64,000 bases of DNA from Protopterus annectens (lineage: Eukaryota; Chordata; Ceratodontiformes; Protopteridae): assembly GCF_019279795.1 (NCBI RefSeq), contig NC_056738.1:481115281-481179280 (forward strand), in the 5' to 3' direction. Positions 45,881 through 58,781 of the stretch are shown piece by piece. Numbering within the stretch: the stretch's first letter is position 1; each line of letters starts with the position of its first letter. A program made the translations under genes and the position numbers. The notes under the pieces were generated by a model that saw nothing but the letters and a program-made list of their open reading frames with translations, was not told the origin of the DNA and did not search any database.

Positions 45881-46195
45881 TACATTAGACTCCCTCTTAT
45901 CCGGTCTCACTGGGACTGGACCATAGGCTGGATAAACAAATAACTGGTTAATTCAAAAAAGCATACAAAATAGCATTTATAAGTTGTAAATCAGATTAAA
46001 AAATTATGTATGTGTTGTATTGATTACAAGTGCTCTTATTTAACTTTACTTTCTGAACATAGTAATACTTTGTCAATGAGTACAGTGCACTGTACTTTTT
46101 CCTAGAATTGGCAATGAAAATTTGATTCATGGAAAAACATCTTGACAAAAATATAGCCGGTTAAAGGGAGACCGGATAAGAGGGAATCTACTGTA
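45881..46195. mobile_element. pogo/Tigger-like MITE, 311 bp
   Basis: Left end CATTAGACTCCCTCTTATCC at 45,883 and right end GGATAAGAGGGAATCTACTG at 46,193 are inverted repeats, flanked by TA (45,881-45,882 and 46,194-46,195). TA duplication and a CAGTAGA-CCCTCTTATCCGG end are typical of Tigger/pogo elements. Transposase is absent; the interior is AT-rich. Confidence 0.88.
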
Positions 46196-47310
46196 ATTTG
46201 AGGAAGAAACACATTCCTGCTTCTTGTATCTCTACACTCATCTCTTAAAGGTCACAACACAGATATCAGAGGACTGGGACACTGACAGGTAAATTGATTG
46301 CTTCTTCCTATGACTTATTTCTTGCTTTACAACCACAGTCCACTAAAGTGAAATGTCTGAAGTATTATCATCTCTGCTGTCATGCACTGGTTGATTTCCC
46401 GGTCCCCTTTGCCAGAATTTATGAACAAGACTCCAAGATGCATAAATTCTTTCATTTGAGGGAGATACACCCCACACACCTACCAAAGGCATTCTTCTCT
46501 TTTCTGGGAGATAATCACCAGTGCCTTAGAGTTGCTGATTTTCATAGCCTATACACAATCTGCAGTGAATCACTCCATTGTTTTCTGGACATAATATGCA
46601 CTTAAGGTGAGAGAATAACTTCATTTGGAAACAAAACAGTGCAGCTTCATGTTTCCAAATGGAATACTCTTCAGGCTTCAGTTGTTCCTTGATAGTCTGC
46701 CCTTGAAAGTTACAAATAAGAGGGGGAGACAAGACAAACCTTTAGTAGTCCTATACCCACCTTGAATGCATTCAGCTTAGTACCGTGAATGCAGGCAAAA
46801 CTCTTTTTCTTCCTGTACAAGGACTGAATGGCATTTGGAGTGACCAGGGAACTCTGTGCTGTCACAGTACCTCTAATAAAATATTCTGTGCTATGCTATC
46901 ATGTGCCCTGCATTATATACATACATACAAATATTTTAAGCATGGGCAATAATGCCCTTCTACCCCGCCAATATACCAAAACAATCTTTCTGATAATAAG
47001 TGTTCAGGCTGTTCTTAAAACTATCCAAACTAATGCTTGCTTTAATGTAATTTGGAAGTCTGTTCTATGCATCAGCTAATAATAATAATCAGATAAGAGG
47101 GAGTCTAGTGTAACTGCACACATTCTCTGTGACATAGTGTGGAGCTTGACAGTCCAGAAGAATCTCGAGTACAGCTGCTGATCCTCCACTTTCAGTGAAC
47201 ATCCAAGGCTAACATGGTATTTGTACTGATTACTGGAAATATGTACAGAATCCCTGGGCATTCCTCTGTGGTTATATAATGCGATATTCAAGAAGCCTCT
47301 GGTATATTTT
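46196..47310. other. No gene recognised; one orphan pogo-like end
   Basis: At 47,091-47,112 CAGATAAGAGGGAGTCTAGT followed by GTA resembles the right end of the pogo-like MITE, without a left partner. The remaining sequence has short frames only. Confidence 0.5.
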
Positions 47311-47318
47311 CATACCTG

Positions 47319-47577
47319 TCAACTTTGTTCATGAATTCTAGAGAAAGACAAAATAATGGGGGACAAAGCACAGAATCAATTTTAAATATTACTCTAATTC
47401 ACTTAAAAAGCTATTAGAACAACAACGTTTGAAACAACATGGATTTTCCAAACAATAAGTATGAAACTGTAGTGAGTGGCACAATTGAATGGATGTAATA
47501 ATCAGTAATTTTCAAAAAGCAAAAAATGTTGGAGGGACAAAATAAAAATATGAGACAAAATTAGGGAAAGTTGGTGG
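47319..47577. mobile_element. Possible MITE with CATACCTGTCAAC end
   Basis: CATACCTGTCAACTTTG at 47,319 and a weakly complementary GAAAGTTGGTGGTACAT near 47,566-47,582 could be terminal inverted repeats. The interior contains GGGGGACAAAG and GGAGGGACAAA. It resembles the candidate at 20,213-20,917 at its left end. Confidence 0.35.
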
Positions 47578-47579
47578 TA

Positions 47580-48640
47580 CATACATTTTCCCTAGGAAAG
47601 GAAGCTGGAAACAGAATCCAGCCAGAAAGCATATGGCACAGCAAAACACAGAAACATGGATAAAGATATATGCAAGCCTTCCATTTCCAAGAAGGCAGCT
47701 AAGGATATGTGGGAAGTGACTAAACAAGATACAAGCAGTGAAAATGTTTTTAGTCCATTTAGTTTCATATACAGATCAGGCATGTTGTTATGAACCACAG
47801 GACATAACTGTTGACAATAGTAAAGTGTTGAAGGAATTTACCTGGGAGGTAAAAAGGGCAAGAGTTATATGGGATACATTGATCCTCCAAATAGAACAAA
47901 GTGGTTTAGTATTAACTAATTTGAATGGGTATTTTGGAGCTATACAGTTAAGACTCATATCTGTAACAAAAGCGGTGTGTTATAATTAAAAGTGGAAAGA
48001 AATGATGAGAAAACATGGGTCCAGATCCTTAAGGAGAATAGTAACCACCATACAGAATATAATATTCTTAAAGTTACAGAATGAACTAAGCCAACATGTG
48101 AATGGAAAAAGGAGATGTTGCCAGTTGGGGTGACTGCAACTATGGGTACAGAAAATAGACAAGGGACTGGCAAAGGAACCAAGGTATTGGGAGAAAATAA
48201 CTAACGAGGAAAATGCAATAGAGTGGGATGAGGCCATGAAGAAATTTGGACTACAGGTTACAGACTGTCTTCCCTACCCTCGGATGATATCAGAGTTTAG
48301 GCAAAGAGAAATGGCTAGAGGAGTCCTAAATGAAAGATCTCCTCTGGTATAGTTGTTATTTGAATATCAAAGAGAAGCTGCTGTTAAAAGGAGGATAATT
48401 AGTAGGCCACATAAAATATTGCATGATATCTATAAGAATCAATCAGAGGTGGTTATAAAAGACTGAGAAGAGAGACTGGAAAAGCAATTTACAAGAGAAC
48501 AATAAGAGGATGTATGCATATCGTAGAAGGTTTGGGATTTTTGCTTAGAAGTGTTTGCATAGGTTGTTTTATACCTCAAGCAGACTTCAAACATTTTTTG
48601 GTAGACAACAAAAGTTAGAGGTGTGAAAGGGAAAAAAGAG
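47580..48640 (+). pseudogene. Unassigned coding-like stretch
   Basis: Several short plus-strand frames (for example 47,738-47,989) have a purine-rich bias like that of coding sequence, but stops are frequent and no domain is recognised. It may be a decayed transposon ORF. Confidence 0.2.
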
Positions 48641-49300
48641 ATAACGATAATATATCAATAACCGACACCTTCGGTGTGGTATATTGACGATTGGTTGGTG
48701 TACTTTAATCACGAGGGCACGGATTTACAACGGGCACACTAATTGGGCTGACCAATCAGTGTGCTCATTTTCAAATATTAATGGCCAGTTTTTGTATAAT
48801 CTGATCTACACAATGCATACAAAATAATGTTTAGGAGGATTGATGTTTAAGGGAAGGCAGGAACTGAGTGGTTTATGTAAAGTTGGACAAAATACAGTTA
48901 TGAGGAAAGAAAACGTAATTTACAGTGTATAATTGGAAAAATAATATGGATTGTTGACCTTTCTATTACTGTATGTGTGCCTATGCCATAAGCGATTAAT
49001 AAAGGTGTTTTTTTTTTAACAGAAATCCAGGAAATATGCAAATTTCCTAACAAGGTGGGCGGGACAAATGTTTCATCACACTGGCCTTATTAAACATTCA
49101 CATCTGTTTGTCCAAAGAAACATAGCGCTCAACTCCTTTGCTTAATACCGAAGAGCAAAGTAAAGTTGTTGAACTGGGGAATGTTTTCAATGATTACTCC
49201 AGTTCATATAGAAAGTTTGAAGAACGACAGATTCTGCATCCGTATGCATGATCTAAAGAAGTATAAAACAATAATGTATATCATTGTGACACAATGGAAT
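48640..49300. other. No gene; short palindromes
   Basis: AATAACCGACACC / GGTGTGGTATATT near 48,656-48,690 and GCACACTAATTGG / CCAATCAGTGTGC near 48,736-48,764 are imperfect hairpins. The latter contains CCAAT. Nothing else stands out. Confidence 0.4.
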
Positions 49301-50149
49301 TCTCAGTCATTTACTAGAGAATAAAATAAAAATTACGAGAGACAAGAGTAAACGGGTACGCTATGCATACTCGGGGAGATCTGAGAGGCAAGCTACGGAC
49401 AGCGTGTCTTAAATTGCATAAACTAGCACTGCGCAATCAACTCCACTATTTTACTGTTCCACGTATGTGCATGTACGTCTGTGTGCTCTCCTATTATAAC
49501 ATACTTCTCGACCTTTTTACCACCACAAATCGGGGTAAAACATAATTAGGGAAAAGGCCCCGCAACACTTTTTAAAACACCGGTACTACTATCTCGAAAG
49601 GTTGATGGTAACTTCTGAAGTAAAAGTACAGACCCGTAATGACTAGCAGTATTTACACCTACAGCCCATTACCTATTCTCAAACACCTACGTTTTAATCA
49701 ATTTAGTTGGTAAACAGTAAAACCCAGAAGCCAAAGTGTCCCTTTTTATGGGTGACCCGAAAGTACTGTCCGATTAACCGACTTGCTCAAAGTTACGCAG
49801 TAAGCAAATGGGTGTACACGGAATCAAATCCCTTCCCCTACAGGGAAGTAGGTAATTATCCGCTCACAATCTTAATCCTCTGTGTTAATTTTAAAACGGA
49901 CAAAGCGAAACTCTTAAGAGGTTTGCCAAAAGTCATTAATTTCAGCTATCCCAGTTCTGTATTCCAACTAGCACTACCTCCGGGCGAGAGCTACATTACG
50001 TATTAGTCCCACCTTCACTTGTCCGTCTCTATCTGTAGCCTTTGGAATGCCGTTGCCCAGTTTTACACGTTCCGAGTGCACCTGTTGTCCCCGAACAGGG
50101 CTTGCTACCGTGTCACTGAGCAATGAAGTGTCACTGAGGATAAGAAACC
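49300..50149. promoter_or_regulatory. CpG-containing region upstream of a candidate exon
   Basis: CpG dinucleotides are visibly more frequent here than in most of the window (for example GGGTACGC, CTCGGGGAG, CCGATTAACCGAC, CCTCCGGGCGAG), suggesting protection from methylation or single-copy status. No clear TATA box was seen. Promoter role is inference from the exon at 50,150. Confidence 0.3.
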
Positions 50150-50359
50150 ATGCGTTCAGTAGTTGGCCTAGTACTGTTGTTTGGGACTGCCACAGTTTAC
50201 CTATACTTACTTTCTGCAAACCTTCCGTCTCTGAGACATAGGGCTACTGTTGTTAATGCTGCTATTCCTCCTGCATCAGAACTGCAGTCCAATGGACAAA
50301 GTCCAGTACAACTTCAAGAGGACCCGACTGCGACTGAAAACGAGGAGGAGAGCCGGTAG
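50150..50359 (+). CDS. Candidate first coding exon of a membrane-anchored host protein
   Basis: The 69-codon frame starts at an ATG with A at -3 (AAACCATGC). The N-terminus MRSVVGLVLLFGTATVYLYL is a strong hydrophobic segment with one Arg before it, fitting a signal anchor or signal peptide. It continues LLSANLPSLRHR, then a polar acidic stretch rich in Q, E, S and P ending ENEEESR. At 50,355-50,360 CCGGTAGGC could be a splice donor (G|GTAGGC), so the TAG stop may be intronic. This architecture suits a type II Golgi enzyme or secreted protein exon 1, but the protein is not recognised and downstream exons were not found. It could equally be a chance frame in a CpG-rich region. Confidence 0.4.
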   Translation: MRSVVGLVLLFGTATVYLYLLSANLPSLRHRATVVNAAIPPASELQSNGQSPVQLQEDPTATENEEESR

Positions 50360-50399
50360 GCGATGGGTTATGTGGGTGATGATGAGGTCTTGTCCCTGC

Positions 50400-53223
50400 A
50401 GGTGGTGGTGAAAGTGACAGTACCGGGTTGCACGGTAAATTAATGAGGTGGCAGAATTCGGTTCTGTAGAGAAGTCACACACTGCATAGGAATGACGGTT
50501 GTATGGGCACTCATATGTAACCAGAAATAGACAGTCAACTAAATAAATACTTTTAGAAGGTTGGGATCTGTTTTCCCCATTATTTTTTTCTTATACATGA
50601 CACTTGTAGTTTTTGATATGTATAACGTGGATAGTACAGTAATGATCTGTAACAGCTTACTTGGATCGGTTTCAAAGAAAAAATAATTGAATAAATAAGG
50701 TAAATTTCTTAAGTGACTATGTTGCCTTTTCCTATACATTTTTGTAGATGACAACATGATGAAACGCAGTAGTTACTGTGCTCTTCCCAGTGTTGGTAAC
50801 ACTGTAAGCACTTCAACATCTTTACAGAACGTTATTGACTATCTGCAATCCTTTAATTGATTTTTAAGTAGACCAAGGACAGTGTTGTATATCAGTGACT
50901 AACTGACCACTTGTGAAGAAGTATATTCTACTGATCTAACACGAAGTGCATCCTCTGTCTTTTGAAAAAAAATATTCAGAATTATTTATTACCTTCCATA
51001 TAACGTTATTTTAAATAAACTAATGACAAGTTTTAGATGACAGTCAGTAACCACTTGTGTGTTTTCCATCAATAATCTAACACCAAGTACAGCCTCTGCC
51101 TGTTGAAAAATATTTTTATGAAGAGATTTAATCAAGGTGGGGATGGGGGGCCGGGTAATGAACTTTGCTAGTAAAACTTCATCTCATCAAACCCTAATAA
51201 TGTGTTGTATAGAAATATTAAGCATAGGTTTGAACATTAGAATGCAGGAGTGAATCATACATGACATGAGAGGCATTTAAAGATTGTGCAGTACCCCAGA
51301 AAAATTTTGACTTTCACTTTTAGTTGATCTGGGTATATTCTTATTCAACAAAGAGATGTTGATTAAGTTATTCTTTGCTTATTGATAGGTGTCCTCTGCC
51401 TGACTTGCATCGTTTGTATGTGTTCTGTAAAGACCTTTTTATGATAATGCGGTACAAATTATAAACATCATAGGTTCATAGATGAATACTTAGCTAACTG
51501 CCCTAAAGGGTCATTTTAAGCTAAGCTAATAACTGTACATTAGAATTAAACCATGTATCTTGTCTACAGATTGTATGAGACCCCCCCCCAAAAAAATGAA
51601 CTTTGTTTTCAGGTAAGTCAGTAAAAGGAATTTACCAGAGTTAATGATGCTTCTTGTGATTTGATGAGCTTGACTATTCCTGTTGTTGTAAGTTCATCAT
51701 TCAGCTGGCTTTCAGTTTCAGTGCTCATTCATGTAGATCCTTGGTTCTTAGTTTGTTTTTAAGAAGGTGTTTGCAACATATTTGGTTTGTGAACTAGATA
51801 CTAATCAAGACCTTTCAGATGTATTTGTTAATATTGAAGTAGTTGCTCTTTGAAAATTCCCTTAATAACTTATTATATAAGATAGGGTCCTTGGTTGTTA
51901 TTGTTTTACTGTGTCAAGTTACAATGCTACCCTTTTGTTTGACTTACATTTATTCATTTTACTGAGTGTTTAATCATTTTTAAAAAATTGCAGCCATTGA
52001 TCCTAAAGAATGATTAATTTTCTCCTTGAATTATGGACTTCCTAGTAAAAGGTTATCTGCCCATAGCCTTTAGACACCTTACATTTAATTGTCCAGGGAT
52101 ATACATGTGTGCTTGTGCACACATACTCACAAAACTTCCAGAAAAAAATGTGTAGCGCCCATTTATTATTCCTTTCTCTGACATGACTACTGGTTTAATG
52201 CCACTGAAAATAAATATCTGGTTATTGTAGTGACACATTGTTGCTTTTAAAATAGGTGGTAAACTGCAGTAGATTTTAATTACATTTGGACAGATAAAAT
52301 ATCTACAGATAGTTAATGCAGCATGTCATTTTTTTCTGCACTCTATGTGTAACCTTCTAAAGAATCCAGAAAAATATTGCAGGCTAATTTTAGTACCAGT
52401 CTTTCTGCAGGGAAACTGGATAACCTAAAGTGCATGGTCAAGTCTGATGTGTCTTTTAACTGTCAGCTGCTGACAGCTTGAAGTACATTGCTTTTCAAGG
52501 TTCCTTTTCACATTTTTCTTTTTCTTAGAATTTCTGCAAATTTTACTTCTTTTTAAGAATTTGAGCTTGAATGAGTCGAAGCATGTTGCATCTAACTGAT
52601 TTATACATACAAATCTGTTTATTACATTTAGTTTAATGTCTTGAGTTTGGAAGTGTGATAGTTCCCAGGAGTTCCCCATTTTCTTTTCTTTCTCTCGTTC
52701 ACACTTCCTCTGGTAGAAATAAAATTCACCGTCTCTTCAAGAAGTTTTGCCACATGACTGTACCTTCAGCTGTGTTGTTGAAATTAAAAACTGAGGCTGT
52801 TTTTTTATGTGAATATTCATCATTCCAGTCTAAAAATGAGAATTCTGCCATTTCCTGGAAGCACTGTATATAGAACCTGCAGTTTTCATGTGAACAACAG
52901 AACACGTGGGGATTGAGTTGTTTCCAGTTTAACAGATGTAAAGGTCCTTTTGCCAAATGTCTTTTCTTCTTAGTTTTAAAGATATCATAGCCTTTCGTTA
53001 ATTTTATCTCGAAATTGAAGGAGTTTTCCAACAATTTGATTAAGCAATGTTTTGGTTATGTGTTTGTAGAAAGCTATGTTCCTTTAATGAAAATTCAGCC
53101 TTCATTTGGTGATTTAAAATGCAGCAGATGTTTTTGTTTTGTATTATATATTTAACTATGTGGCACAAGAGTTATCAGGTGATTACATTAAGATCCAAAC
53201 AAGGATGTTAATTCCTTCTCATT
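50400..53223. other. Unique-looking AT-rich sequence, no gene recognised
   Basis: Possibly intron of the gene starting at 50,150. At 51,474-51,535 there is a 3' fragment of the second SINE family (TAGGTTCATAGATGAATACT, GCTAACTGCCC) in minus orientation. No exon could be supported. Confidence 0.45.
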
Positions 53224-53417
53224 TTCTTCATTATTTGCAGAATGTTGTGTCTTTCGGCTTTTCCCGGTTAGGGGTCGCCACAGCGGAACTCCGGGCCGCT
53301 AATGATTGGCAGTAGATTTTTACGTGCCGAGTTGCCAGCTCTGATGCACAACCTTCAACGAAGGTACGCCCATTCACACATGCCTCCACACAGAAGATTC
53401 TTCATTATTTGCAGAAT
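53224..53417 (-). mobile_element. 5'-truncated SINE with 20-bp target duplication
   Basis: TTCTTCATTATTTGCAGAAT at 53,224-53,243 is repeated exactly at 53,398-53,417. Between them is a reversed SINE of the CCGAAAG-tail family (GTTGTGTCTTTCGGCTTTTC then GGTTAGGGGTCGCCACAGCG), lacking the tRNA head. The perfect target duplication indicates recent retroposition. Confidence 0.9.
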
Positions 53418-53500
53418 AATGTAGTAAAATCATTATTCTGCAAATAATGAAGAATCTTCTGTGTGGAGACATGTTTGAATGGGCGTAAAATCTACAGTGG
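53340..53500. repeat. Inverted SINE pair sharing the insertion site
   Basis: 53,431-53,487 is the reverse complement of about 53,364-53,420, covering the SINE 5' end plus the right-hand target duplication. The inverted copy then continues AAAATCTACAG, i.e. plus-strand SINE sequence with an internal deletion. A template-switch or fold-back event at insertion would explain it. Confidence 0.8.
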
Positions 53501-56130
53501 TTAATTTGCAAGGCTTGATGTACTTACAGCCATTGTGGTTTAATGCTTGTGGGTAAAACTCACCAAATTACACACACCCAATGGTATCATCTTACCATAA
53601 ATTATTATTACAAATAGATCTTATACTAAAAATACATGTTTTATCAAGTACATTGTTGTCAAAACAGTGTCTGAATTTCAGAAGCTACCTGCCATTAGAT
53701 TTTGGAGTTACTGCTGTTAAGATGCCCACAGTGATGAATGTCCATGGGTCTAGGGTTGCAATGTTAATATCTTAGATGAGATTGTATATTTCTGTTATAT
53801 TTTTATTTTGGTTTGAATGACACTACTGTTTAAAGATGATAGTTTTAGAGGTATTATTTTAAATATGGTAAGTGGTTGCTTTTATTTTGCATTGTTGATT
53901 TTACATAATGCTTCCCACAGCTTGACTCTTGCTGTAATAAACAGTGGCTAAGTTCTCTTCTTTCCTCAAGAATTTGGATTCTGTCCACCTACCACATAAA
54001 ATATCAGTGCTGGCATTTGACTGGATTCACATGCTGACCAAACATACCTTCACAAGACTGACAAAAACTTCCGGTTCTTCTAGCAACTAAAGCCATCACA
54101 TTGCAAAGCCCAAGAGCTACAAGGAGTGTCCCATAGAACAGATAAAGATAGTCATATATCTTATGGCGTTTGGAAATGTGACTAGTGGACTGGATTTCCC
54201 TATTTGATCTTATTTTTCTTCCAGTTCTCCAAATTTTAGAACAATGCTAAATACAGCTTGTACCTGGTCCTTTAAGGAGAAAGCTCCCCAAGGGCCCTCT
54301 GTAAAATGTAAATGAGTTCTGTCCAGTAGGATTAACCCATTAGCAAACTGTATAAATAGATAACTGTTCAGGTGACACCTCTTGCTGGTGGTAACAGAGA
54401 AATTGCATTATTCTAGCAACACTACTGTTATTTCTTTATAATAAGCAACATGCATGTACTACTAAATTGATGATCATTTGCATTAGTTTAGTAGTTTTTT
54501 TTGTACTCACTTTAGTGAGTCAATCTTACTTTCGATTCTATTACATTCAGTCTTTAAACTTTAAACTCCAAAGACTGAAATGAAGTTGACCTACACTGGG
54601 ATAGCTTTTAAAGTGGTGATGGTATAGAATGACTTGAATATTTAAAACTTCCTATAACTACCAAAGTAATTTCCCCCTTTCCTAGTGTTCTGTGCTGAAA
54701 ATGAAACATCTTTGCCATGGTAAAGTAGTACAACTATCATTACTTTTGTGAGCATGTTTGGGAATACTAAGAATACACAGTAGTTGTGTGTTTCCTTCAG
54801 CGTACCTGTAGGCTGCAGTAGCCTAGATTGTGGAAATTGGCCTTTCTTGGCATCTGCATTACAGGTTAAATTAAAAATGATAATATAATCGCCCCCCAAC
54901 CCACACTTGAGCCACTATGTCTCTAGGATTTTGGAAGGTAAATATTAGTTTTTAATTCTTTATTGTGGTAACCTACTTCTTTATCTGCCTGTCTGTATGC
55001 ACTTTCATTTAACTTGAATATTCTGTTGTTCTGGCTGTTCACCCATCAGGTTAGAATTGCCTGTTGAGTGTCCCTGTTCTTTTATTTGGAGTGTCTTTAG
55101 AATCTGATGCAGCATTATCCTATTTTAGCAATGGTCCATTATGTGTACTGCAAACAGCAGCATTATTTTTATGCCTACCTCAGAAAATTTCAAATGCCAG
55201 TGTTTGCTGATAGACTTAGTCTCATCCAGGAAGTGATTGCTATGCTTCATTCATTGTCTCCGCTGAAAGGCATATATTTTGGATTATTTCACTTTTTTAA
55301 TTATAGACTTATACTGTGAAAGCCCAAGTATGTTCCAAAATATGGATCATCATTTGTATGATGAAAATAGTTATAATGAACTAATTAAAATGTCCGTTCT
55401 TTTTATGGAGGCAGTAGTTTATCTTTTAAGCATGTTAAGTCTGTGCATTTTGTATCTCCCCAGTGTTAACAATGCTTGAAATATAGGTTGGAAGTAGTGG
55501 ATTTTAGCCAATTAGTATCCCTGACAGTGTGGATGGAAATTTTACTTTTCGCCGTCTTATCAAACTTGTTCCATCATGGTTGATATTTTTGCAGATCTCT
55601 CATTTGCCCTCTTAATGTTGACTCTAAGTACCTATTATGAAATTGTGGTGTGATAGCCAGCTTTTTCATCTTGAGACAACATTTTCTGTTTATAAATGTG
55701 TCTGAGCAAAATACTTCCAAAGTCTGGTAAAATTAAGTCATATAAGATATATTATTTATTTATTTATTTTAAGCTTTTCTTAGTTTTACATGTTATCATC
55801 AAGACATGTAACCAAACCCTGCTCCCATGAATTTCATGTTTTTTTTTCCAAGTAAAATAAAGTGCAGTGTTTTAGAACTAGGCATAACTGTATGGAGCAT
55901 GACACACTTCATGAGTTAATTGGCTCTGATCCAGTAATCTTGTTCATAGGATTCGTAAGACTCTCAGGGCTTAGCTTTGTGACAATCAGTGGGTTATACG
56001 TACCCACCATCAGGCTATACCCCCTTCCTAAAGGATGGCTAGACCAGTTCGTCCTGAGATAATTTCTTCAATGTAACTGCCCAATAAACAAGCAATAAAA
56101 AGTGTTATCATGAAAGTATATGTAAGTGTT
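53500..56130. other. Unique-looking AT-rich sequence, no gene recognised
   Basis: Only short frames without motifs. A short (ATTT)n run occurs near 55,754-55,768. Confidence 0.45.
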
Positions 56131-56830
56131 CACCCAGACCATCAACGTCTTGCAAATACCCACCCTGAGGCTTTCTTTGAGGAGGGCTGGGACAGTTAGT
56201 CCTGGGGTAAATTTGAGGTAAACATCTAGTCATCCATGTTTTATTTGAAGGATGATAATGCATCACATTTCTTAACCTGCTGTGGCATCTTATCCCAGAC
56301 ATGGGGAAGTGCTGTCTAATGAATCTGCTCTTCATGATATTCTGTTTATCTTCTGGAGAAGATTTAAGTTTCTGGTTCTGGTGTTTGCTAAGCCATTAGA
56401 TGTGTGGAGATATAGGAGATTAAGGATATGGTGTGGTATGTAAGGCACAGATCATCCCTCAGTTTATACAATACTGAGTAGAGGTACCTCAGGGTCTTTA
56501 AGCCTGAAATCTTCTTAGTTAAGAACCGCTAGAGCTTCCGTAGTTTGGTACATCAAGTGAGGTACATCCCACTAGGGCATTGTACTCTGTACTTGGTCTA
56601 ATAAGTTCTGAATATGACAGAATGATGACACCTTTGGAGGATGCATTCTTTGCTTTTCATTGTGCTGAGTAGAAGAATTTTCTAATTACAGTTGCCACAT
56701 GGTGATCGAAGGAAAGGAAACCGTTAACTTGGATTCCTAACTGTATATTCAAACCCTCCAATTCTGCTGCAAAACACTTTGAGCCCACAGGAGAAATCAA
56801 TAGCAGATCTCGGTTTTATCACTGCATTAA
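56130..56830 (-). mobile_element. CR1/Rex1-like LINE, 3' end fragment
   Basis: 56,540-56,640 (TTTGGTACATCAAGTGAGGT, CATTGTACTCTGTACTTGGT) parallels the copies at 22,630-22,690 and 32,500-32,560, and 56,200-56,260 parallels their 3' UTR (GGGGTAAATTTGAGGTAAAC against GGGGTGAATTTCTGATTACC). 5'-truncated, more diverged than copies A and B. Confidence 0.6.
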
Positions 56831-57789
56831 TGAAACCTAGGTCTGCTGATGCTTTTTGCTATTGGCTGTTTGCGGAGCTGGAATGGTTTTGATTTGTGAG
56901 TTATATATTTTACATTTCCATGTAAAACTGGAGGCGGAACAATGGTTAGTGATGGTACTTCACAGTACATTGTACCTGGGGTGGCTTTTAAACAGTCTGC
57001 ATTCTGGATGTTCATCATTCTCACTGCAGTAGCCTGTAGATTGTATCCTGCCAAACATGCATCAACTCGCCAGCTTCCCAAAGCTTTAACCCCCTCCCAC
57101 ACATCACGTTTGCTGCCTTTGGGCTAAGGCCTTTTGGAAGGAACTATACAAGCAGCCAGAGTGTCTAAAATCTTCAGTACTTTCTTGCCGCGTCATGCAG
57201 ATGTAGCATTGAGGCTTCTCTGGAACAGCAGTCAGCCAAGGCTTTATGTCACACAGATAAGACTCCTTTTGGTGAACCCTTCCATAATTTTTATATATAA
57301 CAATATTCTGTGTTTTTTACCTGATTCACTTCACAATTGTGGTATATCTCTTTAAAATGATGAATTTTCAGGCACATCATCAGACATTCATTTATTACTA
57401 GTATTTGCTTTCTAAGCTGTGTCATTTTGTGTCTTGGGGCTTAGTCTCTACTTATTTTTAGGAGTTATGTTGTTTTTAACAGAAGGGGAAATATATTTTA
57501 AAGGAAAAATGGACAGTTGTGTGAATACTTATGTGTACTTCGTGACATATATTATTGCTTGTTTATTGAGCAGGTCACTTTGAGGAAAGTATTTGTGGAC
57601 AGAATTTTTTTATGTGTTGCTACAGTAAACTTTGTGTAGGGGGGTTAAAAACTGCTGGAGGGGTTGTGTGCTGTTTGTGCGAACTAAGAGGCAACTTACC
57701 TTCTGACTGACTCCTACCAGTTTAACCTACCGGTTATAGGGCTTCTTCCTTGGCTACAGCATGAATACTTTTACCCCAGTTATCCTCAC
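56831..57789. other. No gene recognised
   Basis: Frames at 56,827-57,102 and 57,134-57,355 are short and carry no recognised motif. Confidence 0.45.
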
Positions 57790-58781
57790 CTATAGCATGT
57801 ATTTATGTATTTATTTATTTTACAGTTGATGACCTGGATTTTCCAACTGAGCTTAGTAGCCTTTTTTCAGCTGAGGCCCGAGGAGAAAAGGTCCACATAG
57901 TTTCAAAGGCTGACATCAACAGTTCTAATTAATAGACAAGATACATAATATATACAGTATGTAAAAGCATTAGATTTTAATATGACGCAATTAAAGAAAT
58001 TATGACATCACACATAAGTTTAATTAGTTTTAGTTTTAGTTTTAGAGGCAGTTGAGGTGAGAAGTGGAAAAAGAGTTGATAGGAGGGATAAGAGTAGAGG
58101 AGAGTTAGAAAAGTTAGAGAGAGGGGGTTATGGGGGAGGTTACACTGACATATCCATTTGCAAATATTGTTTAGTGGCTGTTTTGAATTGTTTTTATTGC
58201 TGAAGAGACCTGATTTTGAGTGGAAGATTATTCCAAGCCTTAGCAGGATTGACACTAGAGATTTTGGCCTGTTATATTATTAGGTTTATGGATTAATGAA
58301 AGGCATTGGCTGGAACTATGGCGGGATCTTGTTGGGATGTAGTAGGAGATTAGAGAGGAGAGGGTTGGGCAGTAAGAGGGTTTATAGAGGATAGAATGAA
58401 TGATCTGAGTCTGAGTTATTAGGAGAAAGATGGGTAGTTCAAGCCAATGTAATTCTTTCAATGAGAGACAGTGGTGGGACTTGTATGTATTTTGTGCAGC
58501 AAATCTAGCAATCTTGTTGTAAGTTGTTTCTAGTTTGGCTAATAGTCCATTGTTGAGGTTATTTAGAATTTGTGAGCTATAGAGTAAGGTAGGTAAGAGA
58601 TAAGAATGGATAGGGTTAACTTATCTTCTTTGTTAAGGAATTTCTTGTTGTGGTACAGGAGTCCTAACTTCTGATGTGTCTTCTTAATGCAGTTGTTGAT
58701 ATGTAAATCAAACTTTAAGTGGTTGTCAAGTGATGATGCCTAGTAGTTTTGTGCTGGTGTCTACCTGTATAGGGGTATTAT

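Noticed and set aside
46294-46605. 103-codon plus-strand frame with many Cys and His
   Set aside because: Cysteines are irregular and do not form a zinc-finger pattern; no homology recognised.
48640-48780. Paired imperfect hairpins near a CCAAT sequence as a promoter or MITE
   Set aside because: Arms are short and imperfect, and no target duplication or transcript start could be supported; kept only as a note.
49707-50006. 99-codon plus-strand frame in the CpG-richer region
   Set aside because: No domain, signal or splice context recognised; not reported as a gene.
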